64,000 nucleotides of DNA. It comes from Papiliotrema nemorosa (Eukaryota > Basidiomycota > Tremellomycetes > Tremellales > Rhynchogastremaceae). The stretch spans positions 248,001-312,000 of the forward strand of contig JASKOT010000020.1 of NCBI GenBank assembly GCA_032158125.1. The letters run 5' to 3'. The first letter of the stretch is position 1. Each line of letters starts with the position of its first letter. The notes under the pieces are model-generated. The model saw only the letters and a list, made by a program, of their open reading frames with translations, made no database searches and was not told the origin of the DNA. Below, in pieces: positions 1 through 11,715 of the stretch. The translations under genes were made by a program, and so were the position numbers.

Positions 1-2769
1 CAGCTCCCTCCAGAATCGAGGAGGCAGGTCTGCACCGTGGTACACAAGCTGAGCCTTTAGCCGATGGAGCTTACCCATATTCAAGTCAGCTTACCTCGTT
101 GTACCCGTGGGTTCTTTCCGCGCCGAGAATCATATCCTTGACTCGAACACTTCGCAGGAAGATGTTCTCGTCAGGAGCTTGAGACTCGACAAATGAGATC
201 TCGTCATCTCGTTCCAATTGAAAGGTGTTGTCCAAAATCCTAGAGGGTGACGAAGGTCCAGCTTTGGACGCTTCCTTCTCGGACTTCTGTTTTGCCGTCC
301 ATGCGTTCCACTCCTCGAAGAAGGAGACAACGGTAGAAGGGACCGGACTCTTGTCGGCAGCAGGAGCAGTGATCTTCAAGCGAGCATCGACCGGTCTGTC
401 TCATTAGCCGGGTCCCTGCTGGATCCACAGAAATGGCTCACCGGTCAGGCATCATAATGTCTGCCTCTGATACACTGCTTTGCTCCATCGAGAACAGCCC
501 TTCGCTTGACCCGGTGCTCGACGGCTCCGAGCTGGCCTCCGAATCCTCCTTGGTAACCTTGACAGCCTCAACCTGCTTGGAATCCTCTTGTAACGCATCG
601 ACCTGTACGCGGTCCATCTCAGCCGGTTCCTCGCTGTCCTCGCTTTCCTCGCTTTCCTCGATCGGATCGTCGTCTGCCAACCCTAGTGCTTCTTTCTCCC
701 TTTTCCTATCCTCCGCCTCCATCTCCGCCACCATAGCGTCTAACTTTGCCAACCAATTCTCCGTCTCCTCCTTTCTCCTCCTGGGAGCGAGTTCAAGCGG
801 TTCTGGCTGTTCTGCTGCAAAAGTATGAGTGAAAGTGACCTGTCTTTTGCCGTCAAGACTTCGATATTGTAACCGTCTTTGCCTCGTAGGTCGTTTGCTG
901 AGGAGATGATGCGCCATAGCAGGAGTGAGGCTGGAGTTTGAGTCTCCATCCCATACGGATGCGGTAAAAACTCACGACGATGAAAATATGGGTGAAGAGC
1001 TGCCTTGAAGTTTGTTTCGAGTCTCGATCAATGGCCATTGGCCCGGGACAGGCGAAGATAACAGGGCACTCTGGGCTTGATGAGCGTCATGGCGAAAGAG
1101 TAAGTGTCCAAATCTTTAGAACGTCAGTTCGTGCTCGTTATGGTTCAAAGCATCTCACGTCAAGGTGTAGACTTTGCTCTCCCCTGGGACAATCGACGCC
1201 AAGCTCCGTATGTATTCCTGGATATCGGAGAATGGTTTCTCCACCTCAGACGCATAGACTCTCCCTTCTTCCAGCAGCTCGTCGCGGTGTATCGTCTCTT
1301 GTTGAGGCTTCATATGCCAATCGTGGACTTTGCGCAATCGATACAACATCTCGCCATAGCTTGTTGAGAGGTTTTCCCACGGTATGAGCATGGATGGCGA
1401 TGAGAAGAATGGTAGGACAGAGTATAAATCGCTTTCAGCCATTTGGGTGCCCTCTTCAAGTTGCGATCGTTGAGGAGCAAGAACTGACTGGCTGCGACTG
1501 GAGGGGAGGGACGATGCCTATAAGTCAGTTGATGACATTAGACATGCGAGACGCACTCGTAGGGATGCTGTTTGCAGCAATCGTGTAACATGATCTGCCC
1601 TCTTTGGGTTCATGCTGCTTATGCGAAGCTTCAATCAGCCGTACCCTCGGTGAAACGCTGACAGGCTCACCATGTCGCTACTCAGTGGCTCTATGTGTAC
1701 TCCTGTGACTGATGAGATAAATTGTAGTAGTCCCCGTGGTGGAATGAAACCATGAAGGTCCTCCTTGGAGATGTCGACTTGGGTCATATGCTGCATCTAG
1801 TGAGCCTCTCCACAGCTTAGGTCGATCTCAAGACTCACCTCAGCCCGACTTGCTAGGGTGTACTCCAACTTTGAGAGCTGCTCCACTTCTCCTTCTGCCT
1901 GTAGTACAGTCCGCTCGAGTTCCTTGCCGTTTGCATCCATCGCCGGAACAACGCTGAACGTGATCCCCTTGTTCATCATGAGATCATGAACCAGTCTAGT
2001 ATCCCTCAAAAATAGGAACAACGCATTGTCCGGCATTTCGAGCACTTTACATCAGTATTTAGAAGCTTTCCAGTGCGAGTAGGAGAGACAGACCTTTCGT
2101 GACTGTAGGCGCCTTTTCTGGCAACCTGGCTTTGTTACGCGGCGTAGGCCATCCAGACGCCGCCATCAATTTCTGTATCAAGATTGCCTTTGTCAACGTT
2201 CTCCTGCTTTGTCCCTGATATATTCTCCTCAACTGGGACACCACAAACGCCCCGTTTATCCTCTCGAATGCGGCCTTATATCTCGCTCTATAGGATATCG
2301 ACTTGGAGGTCGAACCGGACGAGCGCCATCCCGGTTCTTCCAATGGTACTACATCCGGTTCCTCGATATCTTCCTCAAAAGGCGGATAACGCAATATCTC
2401 CTCAATCTGACCTTCTACAGTACGTTCTACCCTGTCGACATTGGCCGTAGGGGGCGGGGCAAGTGGTTCGAGGGGGTTTTGAGCTGTTCCAGCGAATTGA
2501 GCTTCTTTGAGACCTTGCGCGAACATTTGCGCTTTGCGCATGGCATTCTGGTCTCTTCTGCTGAGCGACTTCTTGCCTTTGGAGCCTTTCCTTGGTGTCG
2601 CCGGTTGATCGGTTATTTGTCGTTGCGAAGAGCTGGAGAGTTGTCGTCGGGTGACGTGTGTTTTGGATGATTCGCCCGCAGAAGGCCCGTAGCAGTCAGC
2701 ATAATGTGACACGATAGCCCCTGCTCTACATCTGAGTGATGAAGAGCTGACCGTACGGATCGCCAGCAT
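1..2769 (-). CDS. SLS1: SLS1-like mitochondrial inner-membrane protein, 3' end outside window
   Basis: Sls1 proteins are mitochondrial inner-membrane factors that link mitochondrial mRNA to translation. The first exon (2769-2059) encodes a Ser/Arg-rich, presequence-like N-terminus. It then shows the Sls1 N-terminal signature: an AFERINGAFVVSQLRRIY segment followed by a K-A-x-L-I-x-K-L-M-x-x-x-GW segment. Further exons follow at about 2045-1797, 1790-1680, 1640-1510, 1442-1155, 1100-970, 930-438 and 379-97, each bounded by GTGAGT/GTAAGC-type donors. The 917-438 part is Glu/Asp-rich and probably a disordered linker. A last intron (about 96-51) leads into an exon continuing as HGADLPPRFWREL at the very edge, so the gene is truncated by the window. 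Exon limits are approximate. The family call rests mainly on the first exon; the downstream exons are assigned by strand, spacing and open frames. Confidence 0.62.
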
Positions 2770-3076
2770 GGTGAGCCTTGTTTGGGGCGAGTCGGGGCGA
2801 GTGATATGATGATTGCTGAAATTTCAGCATAACCGAAAAGTCGGGTTTCATCAGTGACCTTTTGATCCCGCCACCGCAAGACGTCGAGGTCTGCTTTCAT
2901 GCGCATCGCCCGTCGGCATGGACTAGGGGAACAGGCAGATCTGGGGACCTGCAGACAAGAGCGACAAACATATAATACAAGATGCATCGAGGCTGATGGA
3001 TGGCGAGCACCGGTTTAAATAGGCCAGCAGGACGGTGTGCAGTATACCAGACAGTCTCCTCCCAGTCTCATATAGA
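2770..3076. other. Intergenic spacer, SLS1-like promoter side
   Basis: About 307 bases lie between the Nudix stop and the SLS1-like start, both on the minus strand. No open frame with coding character and no RNA gene is visible. The stretch must hold the terminator of the Nudix gene and the promoter of the SLS1-like gene. Confidence 0.5.
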
Positions 3077-3737
3077 CTACTTGTCCCAGCCGTAATGCTC
3101 GGCAAAAGTCCTCAGAGCAGTCTCCATAGCACCCCCTTTCCTATCCTTTTTGCCAGGTTTGATCTCCTCGGCGTCACCTTCCATGTCTTCGGCAGTCGTC
3201 GGATCAGAATACCACTCTTTGATCTTGTCCAGGCATTCTTGGGTAGTGTACCATCCTCGTTGCCTCTCATCCTTCTCGGGCCTGTCATCAGTATCGCCCC
3301 GTGACGGATGATATAGAGCGGACTGACCATTCTGGGAGAAGGCTTGATTCGGAAGTTTTGACCACGTGAACGTGCCATACCGCACCCCTCTTTTGACTCT
3401 TCGCAGGTTCGAGAGCCAGCATCATCAACATCTCTCCGTCTGAAGGTACATCCAAAGTCTGGGGTGTCCCAGCTAGAGTGATAAGTCGGTCGTATAGGAG
3501 CACGTGGTGGCCGCACCTTCTTCGTACGCTTCTCTCACTGCCGCTTGACCCGACGTCTCGCCATCTTCTATACCTCCTTTAGGTACTGAACTATCAGACA
3601 AGCTTTGAAAATCACGAGTGCTGCCTACGGATCCAGAGATGGGGATGCTTCCTCGACGTGATCATCAAAATCTTGTGGGTTGTCGGGTCGAGCACAATGG
3701 CCAAGGCGACATGCCGCGGTTCTTTTCCTTTCCCCAT
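3077..3737 (-). CDS. Nudix hydrolase, diphosphoinositol-polyphosphate phosphohydrolase-like
   Basis: Nudix enzymes cleave nucleoside or inositol diphosphates linked to another moiety. Exon 1 starts at 3737 (MGKGKEPRHVALAIVLD). After an intron of about 43 nt the frame reads PKGGIEDGETSGQAAVREAY, then EEAG across the next intron. This is a complete Nudix box (G-x5-E-x7-R-E-x-x-E-E-x-G) with the PKGG lead-in typical of the DIPP/Aps1 branch. Downstream, YGTFTWSKLP and QRGWYTTQECLDKI correspond to the conserved second half of these enzymes. There is an odd acidic/basic insert (residues EGDAEEIKPGKKDRK). Four exons are likely; the third intron boundary (near 3390-3455) is uncertain. Cytosolic, with no targeting signal seen. 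Substrate is inferred from the PKGG context only. Confidence 0.8.
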
Positions 3738-4276
3738 GGTCGATCAGACAAGGTAGAGTCGATGGGTGGCGTATGAATGCGAGCTTGCTTGTTGACGCAC
3801 TATGTTTGATGCATGGCGAGATGTCAAGATTGCCTGCTTGCTGTTTTGTGCTGTAACATCCTCTCGGCCAAGTGATTTACCGGAACCGAATTATGATCCC
3901 CTCCTCGGTAGGTCAGCTTGCGACTCTCCTCTGGAGAAGTTCTTGTTCGCAGCTCATTCGCATAGCAGACCATCAGAGCGAAGACATCTGGTATATCCAT
4001 AAGGTATCCTCTCAAGTATAGCATTTCCAGAAGGCCGCATCACAACCACGGACTGGATCCTTTCCCCGCCTGGATCGACCCGCCGCTCTGGCTAGGGTAC
4101 ACACGGTTTCTACGTCCGGCTGTGCAAACTTCCTTACTCTCGGTAGGTTCAACAGGTGCACCAGCATATTTCCACACGCCAGCCACAAGTCCATCTCCCA
4201 CCACCTTCCTTCCCTTCTCTGGCAATCTCATCATCCATGACATAGGCGCGCACCCCGATCTACTCGGTATCTCAAC
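3738..4276. other. Divergent promoter region, Nudix / esterase
   Basis: This 539-base stretch lies between two divergently transcribed genes. Two minus-strand frames of 66-67 codons (3824-4024 and 4040-4243) exist, but neither has a recognisable domain nor joins convincingly by splicing, so I do not call a gene. It presumably holds both promoters and 5' untranslated regions. Confidence 0.4.
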
Positions 4277-7200
4277 ATGATCGACCAGATCCTAGGGCGT
4301 CCGTCCCCCTCGATCCGCCGAAATCAGATTCTCCTAGTCATCTTCTTCTGGCTTTGGCGTCTGTACCGAGGAGATGGTGCACTTCTACCTCCTACGCGTA
4401 CTAGGTCGGCTATAGGACCAAGATCGAGTAGTGGATTAGCCCGAGTGACCCGGAATAAGTCTTGGGCGTGGAGGTTATGGGTCGCGTTGGTCGGCAGACG
4501 AGCTGTCACCTGGATCGCCAGAGTGAACGATCGTCTGAGTATGCTTCAACCTCCAGTACACGGCGATAGAGCTGACAGGTAGAACACTTTACACCTTATC
4601 AGTTGATCCTGGGCACTCTGACTGTGGTGTACGCTCTGAGGCATATAGGAGATATATTCGGCTTGGGCAGTGAGTTCAGCCCCACTCACTCGAGTCATAG
4701 CTGACGAATCAGTACCTGAACCGCTCGCAAGCTTGGTAAGTTGATCTGATGTACTCACGGTTGGACCGCTTATAGGTAGTACACGCGCTCGTACTACCGG
4801 GCGACATATGTAAACACAGCCTTTGATGCCGGGTTTGCTTCAGCGATGGCTATCCGGCCCAAATGGCTCAAAGACCTATGTAGCGTCCTCTTCAGTGTCT
4901 ACTACCTTCTCTACGCGAGTGAAGGGGATGAAGTGGTACGTCAGCAAGACACTTTTTTGACCTTCTGCGTAAGCTTACCATGACAGCTGCGAAAGTTCAG
5001 AGCGTTATGTACGGTCGAGATGCTTCGTGTCACCTGGGAGAAGACAAACAACCCATATGTAGTTCAATCTTACTATAGATGGCGAATATGAGCTGACATG
5101 TAGGTTCGACTGATCACCGCCTGGGAGCGGCCTAGAGTCACTGTTGTCAAACACGTTACCATTCCCCGTCCATCCAGATCTTCGAGGTCCAACTTGCCTC
5201 CTGTCAAAGCAATGTTGTTTTTCAACGGAACGGAGGCTCAACTGGCCAAGGCCACTCAGCTGGTCATAGATTTCCCTGGAGGAGGTTTCATCGCCATGGG
5301 ACCAGAATGTCACGAAGAAAGATTACGTAGATGGGCAAAGAGGACAGGCAAACCGGTTCTTGGGGTCGATTACGGCAAAGCGCCTGAATGTGAGCCTCTT
5401 CCCTTCTCTACCTTCCAAGCTCATCGTTAGATCCATATCCCTGGGCAATCGAAGAGGGCTTTGACGCTTACCGAACACTGATGGAGACCAAGGGGTCCGC
5501 GATAGGCATCAAGAGTGGAAAGCTAGAAGCTGTTCTCACTGGAGACTCGGCGTAAGTGACACAGCTACACCAAGATGTCCACGAACGCTAATCGATAGAG
5601 GCGGAAACATCTGCACGACCATTATGTTGCGTATCCTAGAGCATCCCACAGGCATACCCCGACCAGTGTCAATAATCCTATCCTACCCCGCGCTGGATTT
5701 CAATTTTACCTCCTGGATGTCACCTGCCAATCTGAAGGTGCTGAGGACGGAACAATCGGAAACGCACATACCAGGACTCGTGCATGGCAAGGATCACATG
5801 CGTCACAAATCACCGCTCAGTGTGGTCGATGATGGTCCGGCTCAACGTCGGACCCGTCAGCAGTCCTGGGGACAGGCTATAGGTGCCAAGTTGACTCTCT
5901 CACCTATGGTAGAGAAGCCCAGTGCCAGCGCTTTGTCGCCATCATCAGGCTGGACTAAGAGTCTGCCTAGGTCTATGTCGACCAAGGTTACTAATTGGCT
6001 CTCGGCCAATGGGGCGGACGGCTCTGGTGTTGTTGATACCCCCTCGACCGAGAACGAGGAGAGTTCTGGCGCATCGGACTCCGACGACGAGACGGAGACA
6101 ATTAAGGATTTCCGGAGAGACGCCGACAAGTCTCTACGTGAAAGAGTCAAAACGCCCAAGGCGGAAAAGCATTTCGATCTGCCGCCTATGGACTCTCCGC
6201 TCACTGCTGTAGTCGAGGCGGACGTGGTTCCAAGCGGGCAAGTTGTCAAGAAAAAGCACAAAAAGGCACCAATCGGGACGAGGTTGACCATGACCAGTCG
6301 AGTCGGGTATTTCCAAGATAGAATCATTTCACCCAGCATGGTAAATATCTCTTCAGAGAGCCCAGACTGACCGTGCAGATGCGTGCGATGGCCATTCTAT
6401 ACATCGGGCCCAAGCGCAATCCAGATTTTGAAACAGACTACTATATCTCCCCGATCTTGTCTCCGCCTCACTTGCTCGCTCATTTCCCTCCCGTCTACCT
6501 CATTTGTGGGGAGAGAGACCCCTTTGTCGATGATACGATCATCCTCGCTGGAAAGATTCGCGAGGCAAAACGGGCCCGAAGGGCTCAAGCTGAAGCTTCG
6601 CTTAACAAGTCTGTAAAGCACGGCGAAGGGCTGCGGATGAGTACGAGCACAAGCGGTACGGCGCCCGACCATATTCTCCGCGAGACCGACGACGACTGGG
6701 TCCAGATGCGAATTATCGAAGGTTGGGGACATGGCTTCATGCAGATGTGCAGTCTGATGCGAGAAGTCGATTCGGTCTTGATTGAGATGGCGGATTGGAT
6801 CGACGAGTCTTTCGAAAGACACGGCATTATCAATCGGGATGCGCATGCTGTAGCTGAAGCGCGGAAGGCGGCTGCAGCGGCACTTGCACCAGACGTAATT
6901 CTGTCGCCAGAGGAACACATTCCTCCGCCATCCTCTACCCATGTCAAGCCGGTCGGAACATACAAGGCTGGATCGTCCAGGCGGGATCTCGGAAATGCTG
7001 ATCTAGGCTCGGCTTTGGGCGCCGAGGGCGGATCCGACGAAGATGGCGGATCACCCATCATGTTCACCCCCAAGACCCGTCGTTTGAGAGGGCCGCCTCC
7101 GTCGAAGTTCAACCCAGTCCCTCGTCGACCAAGCAAAGAGACTCTACACCGAGTGTCCTCCGCTCCCAAATTCGACGCGGAAGATGCGGGCTCCTCAGGG

Positions 7201-7593
7201 GACACTTTTGTCCTTCGTACACCTCCCCTAGGCTCGAAAACTCTTCCCATATCCGATGCACCCCCAAAGGCGGCGGGGACGTTTGCCTTTTTCGGCGGGA
7301 GATCGACCTCGTCTCAAGGCTCAACACCTCGTCCAGCACCCGCTACGTCCCTTTTTGCCCCGAGCAGGTCTTCTGGCGGCGCATCAACCTCTACGAGACC
7401 CACCAATTCGTTGGTCGCGGCTGCCGTGGCGGGCGCGCGAGCTGCTTCTCCCGCTTTAGCCGCTGCGGGGTTGGTTTCTCAGAACGTGGAAAGTCTCAGT
7501 GAGGCCGAAGTGATGAGACGTCGTAGGATGGAAGCTGTCTTTGGACTGGGAGAGACTGATAGTGCTGAAGTATCGGATGACGAGGAGATTTGA
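4277..7593 (+). CDS. HSL-family alpha/beta-hydrolase (lipase/esterase) with long disordered tail
   Basis: Serine ester hydrolase of the hormone-sensitive-lipase family, probably ER or lipid-droplet associated. The start is chosen at MIDQILGRP, followed by a hydrophobic segment (ILLVIFFWLW) that could anchor it. Spliced exons read FDAGFASAMAIRPKWLKDL, a block seen in fungal HSL-like proteins, then an oxyanion-hole segment PGGGF. The nucleophile motif GDSAGGN is split by an intron near 5550. The acid (CGERDPFVDDT, near 6515) and histidine (EGWGHGF, near 6720) complete the triad. A Ser/acidic insert of about 170 residues sits between Ser and Asp blocks, and a Pro/Ser-rich tail of about 220 residues follows the catalytic His. 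The usual HGGG histidine is replaced by Pro. About seven introns; the small exon near 4675-4735 is the least certain. Substrate unknown. Confidence 0.85.
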
Positions 7594-7811
7594 TGACGAG
7601 GTGGTGTTTCCAACTTTGTACGCATTTGTGCTGGCGCACTTTACATCTCGACGACGCTCATTATGTTCAAAAATGCATGCCCGTTGTAAGTATTGCACCT
7701 TGTTGAAGATCTTGTGGAACATGAGCTGCATGGTCTATGGATACATTTGGGGTCGAGTCTGATGATCACAGGAAGCAGGGTCGAGCGAGAAGGGACCTGG
7801 CGAAAGGGTGC

Positions 7812-8338
7812 CTACTCGATGGTGATGCTCGAGTTGAAGTATTTGATGCCCGTCCCTCCCGAGGCCTGTATATCAGCACAGAGCAAGAAGGGATGAGTGC
7901 TAGACTTACTCCTACGAGGTAAGGAACAGCAGCGATCAGGGTGTACTCTCCACTCTCGGTCGAACTGGGGATCGGAACGGAAAACGTCTCGTTTCTCATG
8001 AACGGGGCCGTTTGGTTGCTACATGTTAGCTTCTCCCTTCAACCAAGACTGCCTCGTGGACCCTGTACCAGCAGATGAGGTGAGAGATGGGTGACTCACT
8101 AGAGGTTGTTGTAAGATAGCTCTAGACCGAGACAAGCGGGACAAGGGACCGAATCCGCAGGTCTCAATCCCCAGATGACACCGAAATCATCCCAGTTTTG
8201 AATGTATATCTCATTCTTCAATGTCGCAGTGATGTTTTGTCCAGCAGAGGCGGTCGAGGGCGCAGTCATATTGACCACTCGGGCTGATGCTCCCATGGCG
8301 GCAAGAGCCACACAGAGGGTAGAGACCAGTCCGACCAT
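7812..8338 (-). CDS. Small secreted protein, Nis1-like
   Basis: The start at 8338 gives a classic signal peptide (MVGLVSTLCVALAAMGASA). An alternative Met lies upstream at 8380 but would disrupt it. The mature chain of about 120 residues reads TAPSTASAGQNITATLKNEI, then WDDFGVIWGLRP, and after a 107-nt intron (8099-8019) FMRNETFSVPIP. A third exon ends GIKYFNSSITIE at 7812. Several N-glycosylation sites and one CxxC pair (CPAC) are present. The layout (short leader, SAGQNITATLKN-like strand, a GEYTLIAAVPYLVG strand, aromatic-poor beta sandwich) resembles the fungal Nis1 family of secreted proteins, known in plant-associated fungi as necrosis-inducing or immune-modulating proteins. That link is from memory of the fold pattern and is tentative; secretion itself is well supported. 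A TATA box lies about 140 bp upstream. Confidence 0.7.
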
Positions 8339-8892
8339 GGTGATAATCTGTAGAGTGATAGAGTGTGAGAGTGGTGTCAAGTGTTTGATAACAGTTGAGG
8401 TCCAATGTGGGCGGGAGTCGATTGTTCAGTTGGATGTTATGATGAAGTGAGATGATCCATGGCCATGGAGCAGGTTTATATACCTCTTCAGTGGATCATC
8501 GCCTACTCACATCACGGATGGATCGCCGGACCGACAACATGTGAGATGGGACTAATGAGCACAGGTATCACGACCCTTCATTTGGTTGGTAGGGTGCAGT
8601 TTAGACTTTGTGCCAAAGTACACCGCACAGTGGCTAGAGTAAGGTATGTGCAGGGTCGACGTTGTCTTCGAGCTGAGAAGAGAGTGGAGCTGAAAGTCTC
8701 ACTAAGAATGAACGATTGCGGGTGACTAACCGCGGAGCAGTGTGTGCTGCATTGCCGCGCCCAATCGACCATCCTTCAACTCTCCATTCGTCACCATCGG
8801 ATAGATGCACACTTCGACGTAGTACATGCCCGAGTTACATGTCATGAAGTGCATCAATTACATCCAGAGATATCAACCTATCCACCCAACTC
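8339..8892. other. Intergenic region upstream of the secreted-protein gene
   Basis: About 554 bases separate the start of the secreted-protein gene from the stop of the PUM3/Puf6 gene, both on the minus strand. Apart from the TATA-like element at 8475-8482 I see no gene, RNA or repeat here. Frames present on the plus strand are short and unspliced. Confidence 0.45.
8475..8482 (-). promoter_or_regulatory. TATA-like element of the secreted-protein gene
   Basis: Read on the minus strand this is TATATAAA, about 137 nt before the chosen start codon at 8338. The position and orientation suit a core promoter for a strongly regulated gene. Only the sequence match supports it. Confidence 0.5.
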
Positions 8893-11285
8893 TCACAGCT
8901 CCGCCAACTTCTCCACCAACAACCCTGACCCTTTCTTTCCTCCTGCCTCGATCGCCTTCCTAACCTCCTTGCCCCCTAGAACCCGCTTGACTTGACCGCC
9001 CTTTCCTGCTTTTTTGAGAGCCTCAATGAGTTCCACCACCACAAACGCAGCATTGCCTTGAGCTAGTCGAACCACATTGGCATCGCCGCCCGCCTCTTCA
9101 CTGGTCAATGCACCCCAGCATGCCTGAGCGAATTGAGCAGATAGGTTCGGGTCAACGACGTGAACTGATTTTGTCGCGTTGTCAAAATGACCACCAGACA
9201 GCAACGTCTTGTACGTTCGAGTACAGTGGGCCAAATCGAGAATGTGGGTAGACTCCTCATCTGCGTCCTCTCCCGCCTCTTCGTCGGAAGCGACGCCATT
9301 GGCCTCGGCATATGGCGTTTGCAGAGGAGTTACAAGTGCCTCAATAGCTTTCGACTTGTCTGAAGATGAGCATTGAATCCGAGAAAGGCATGACAGTACG
9401 CACCCCCTTGCGCGGACAGCATGATCTCTTGGACCAGAAGACCCGCTCCAGGATCCCTCACCAGCTCGGCACCCCTGTCCGCCAAAACTTCCAGCAGACC
9501 AGGCGAGGCATATCCAACTAACTCTTTCCTCCTTGTCGCTGGGTCTTTCTTGCTTGTGCCGATCTCCCTGGCCTTTTCGGCGGAAGCAGCCAAAGACGCA
9601 AGTGTCGAAGGGATGAAATGTCGGGTTGAGGTGGGCGTGAGGAGGTACAAGACGGCTCTTCGACCGTTTTTGTCCGAAGCGAGGGTAGGCACGAGAGCGA
9701 CAATGTCCGCAACAAAGGCTTTGCCCATGAGTTTCGTGTCACTACAAATCAGTCCAGGCACCCTTGGTCGTGGTAGACGCGAAAACTCACTCGACACAAT
9801 CCAATGCGGTGAAGAGGACCAATTGAGCATCTCCATCCTTGCACAAAGCTTCGATGTGTTTCCGCAGATTTTGCAGTATCTGCTTTCGGTCTTTGGCGTT
9901 ACCGCGCACGATGAGCTCCCGAACGGCGGCTGAACCGTCTTTGGTGTGAACAATCTCTGGCAGACTTTCCAGTGATCTTTTCATCAGCAGAGCTCAACTC
10001 AGCGTCGAAATGGACTCACGCGGTCAAGAGCTCGTGCATTTTCTTGTCTGCCTCTTCGGGAGTCAAGAATCGGTAGATGCAGGTGATGTATTCCAATACG
10101 AGTCGATGGAAAATACCCTGTGCCAAAGCTGTCTTTTGCGTCGCGTTGAATCTGCTAGTGAGTCCTGGCCCGCATCGGGAAAAGAGGAACTCACACGTCC
10201 AAAACTGTCTTCTCAATACCCTCCAAAACTCGTTCCCTTCCTTTACCCTCTCCACCCATGGCCGCCAATGTACCTTCCAGGCCCTCCTCGCCCTTTCCTC
10301 CATCAAAGATGGCCACTTCACGAGGGTAGAAGCCTCGGACAAGCAAACGCCTTTCCTTTGCGGAAGCCCAGAGATCGAAAAAGTCTGCAAGGGGTTGAAC
10401 GGCATGCGCGTGGGAGAGAAGCGAAGAGAGATGAGGGGTAAGGGCGGGAATGAGGAGGGGTCGGAGTTGAGGGACATATCGGATGAGTTTGGCCATCAAA
10501 AACTGATCGTCAGCTGATGCGCAGATGACAAGCCGGCTTGAGATCACCTTGGAGTACTTGGATTCCATCATTTCCCTCCATTGCGGTTGCAATTCCATAG
10601 CTACGCCTAGTCGCTCCTCCTTTCCACCGTACTTGACAATCTGCCCCGGTCAGTTGGATTCCTCTTTGCTGAGCGGAAGACATACCGTCTGCAACACACG
10701 TCCACCTTTGTGTCCTCGACTGACCTCTCCCACTCGGCCCTTGACAGCTTCCCATAGCTCCTTCACAGCGACCTTTCTCTCCTCCTTGCCGAGATCAGCC
10801 CGTCTCGCTGTTTCCCACAATGGCAGCAAAGTGCCATGTAACAGAGGGTGAGAAGGTAAAAGGGCAGTTCGATGAGGTTGAGCAGCATGTAATGCCGCTC
10901 TCTCTGCTTTGCTCATTTTGGGTCGTTTCTCTGCCGGTTCACCATTCTCCCCTCCTTCAGCGGCGTCCACTTCCATCTCATCGGATGAGACCTCGTCCTC
11001 CTCCTCATCTTCCATTTCGACATCTGACCCTCCACCTTGAGTCACGGGCCTCTTCCGCCTCACTGGAGCTTCCGCAGCAGACTCTCTACGTTGAGGCTGT
11101 TTACCCTTGAAAGAGGATGGTTGAGGTTTGGTCGATCTGAAATCTCGTTTATCGGACGGTTTCGACGTCGCTGCCCACTGTGGCTTGGGCTTTGATTGGT
11201 AGCCATTGGAAGAGCCTGGTGCTGGTCTCTTCTTGTAATTGTCTTTGGCTCCTCCGCCATTGTTGTTGCTGTATCTGGTCGACAT
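8893..11285 (-). CDS. PUF6: Pumilio-type RNA-binding protein PUM3/Puf6
   Basis: PUM3/Puf6 is a nucleolar PUF-family protein that binds RNA/DNA without strong sequence specificity and acts in 60S ribosome assembly; yeast Puf6 also represses ASH1 mRNA. The N-terminus (start MSTRYSNNNGG, 11285) is a basic/acidic disordered region with stretches like MEDEEEDEVSSDEMEVD. The conserved core opens with ELWEAVKGRVGEVSRGHKG and RVLQTV, the first PUF helix set. Later exons carry further PUF helices (QFLMAKLIRYVPQLRP; RELIVRGNAKDRKQILQNLR) and a C-terminal CPL region (residues encoded 9953-9330, 9234-8893). Six or more short introns. An upstream in-frame Met at 11321 would add 12 residues; MSTRYS is preferred because it begins the charged region typical of the family. 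Divergent from IRE1. Confidence 0.88.
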
Positions 11286-11715
11286 GGCGTATACAAGTGG
11301 TGATATAGCTATGCGGCCCATTCAAAATAAATCTCTGGACTTTTGAGGGTTGTATCACGTGACTCGGTGGCACTCCCAAAGGGGTGACGTGTTGCCACCC
11401 CTCGGTCGTTATCAGTGTCCCCCCCCCCCCCCCCTTGCTCCCGCCCGCTTTCCCCTTTGTCCCCCCCGCCTAATAAAGTTGAGATGGTGAGACCTACTTT
11501 CCTTCCACTTGCATCCATCCCCATTCCTTCGTCACTTGTCATTGTCATCACCAACGATATCAGCAACATCGGACTCATCTAGAGCGTCGCCTTGGTATAC
11601 AGACGATCTACCGAATATATACACACTCTCAGAGTCGAGTGCAACCAATCCTCCGCCGGGCAATGGGACCCGCGCATAATACCCCATCCTTTGCGCGTCC
11701 CACCCGTTACTCTAC
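11286..11715. promoter_or_regulatory. Divergent promoter, PUF6 / IRE1
   Basis: This 430-base region separates two divergent genes. It holds a perfect TCACGTGA palindrome (11355-11362), a bHLH/Cbf1-type E-box. It also holds a run of 16 C (11419-11434) followed by further C runs of 3, 3, 4 and 7 up to about 11470. The opposite strand is therefore G-rich and could form a G-quadruplex. No gene is seen inside. Confidence 0.5.
11355..11362. promoter_or_regulatory. Palindromic E-box TCACGTGA
   Basis: An eight-base perfect palindrome containing CACGTG, the site bound by Cbf1/bHLH factors in fungi. It lies 70 bp upstream of the PUF6 start codon, a sensible distance for control of a ribosome-biogenesis gene. 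Binding is inferred, not shown. Confidence 0.45.

Noticed and set aside
3824..4243. Two short minus-strand frames in the Nudix/esterase spacer
   Set aside because: No domain, no convincing splice junction joining them, and they lie where a divergent promoter is expected.
5857..6339. Minus-strand frame of 160 codons inside the esterase gene
   Set aside because: Antisense to the Ser/acidic insert, which is in frame with the catalytic motifs on the plus strand.
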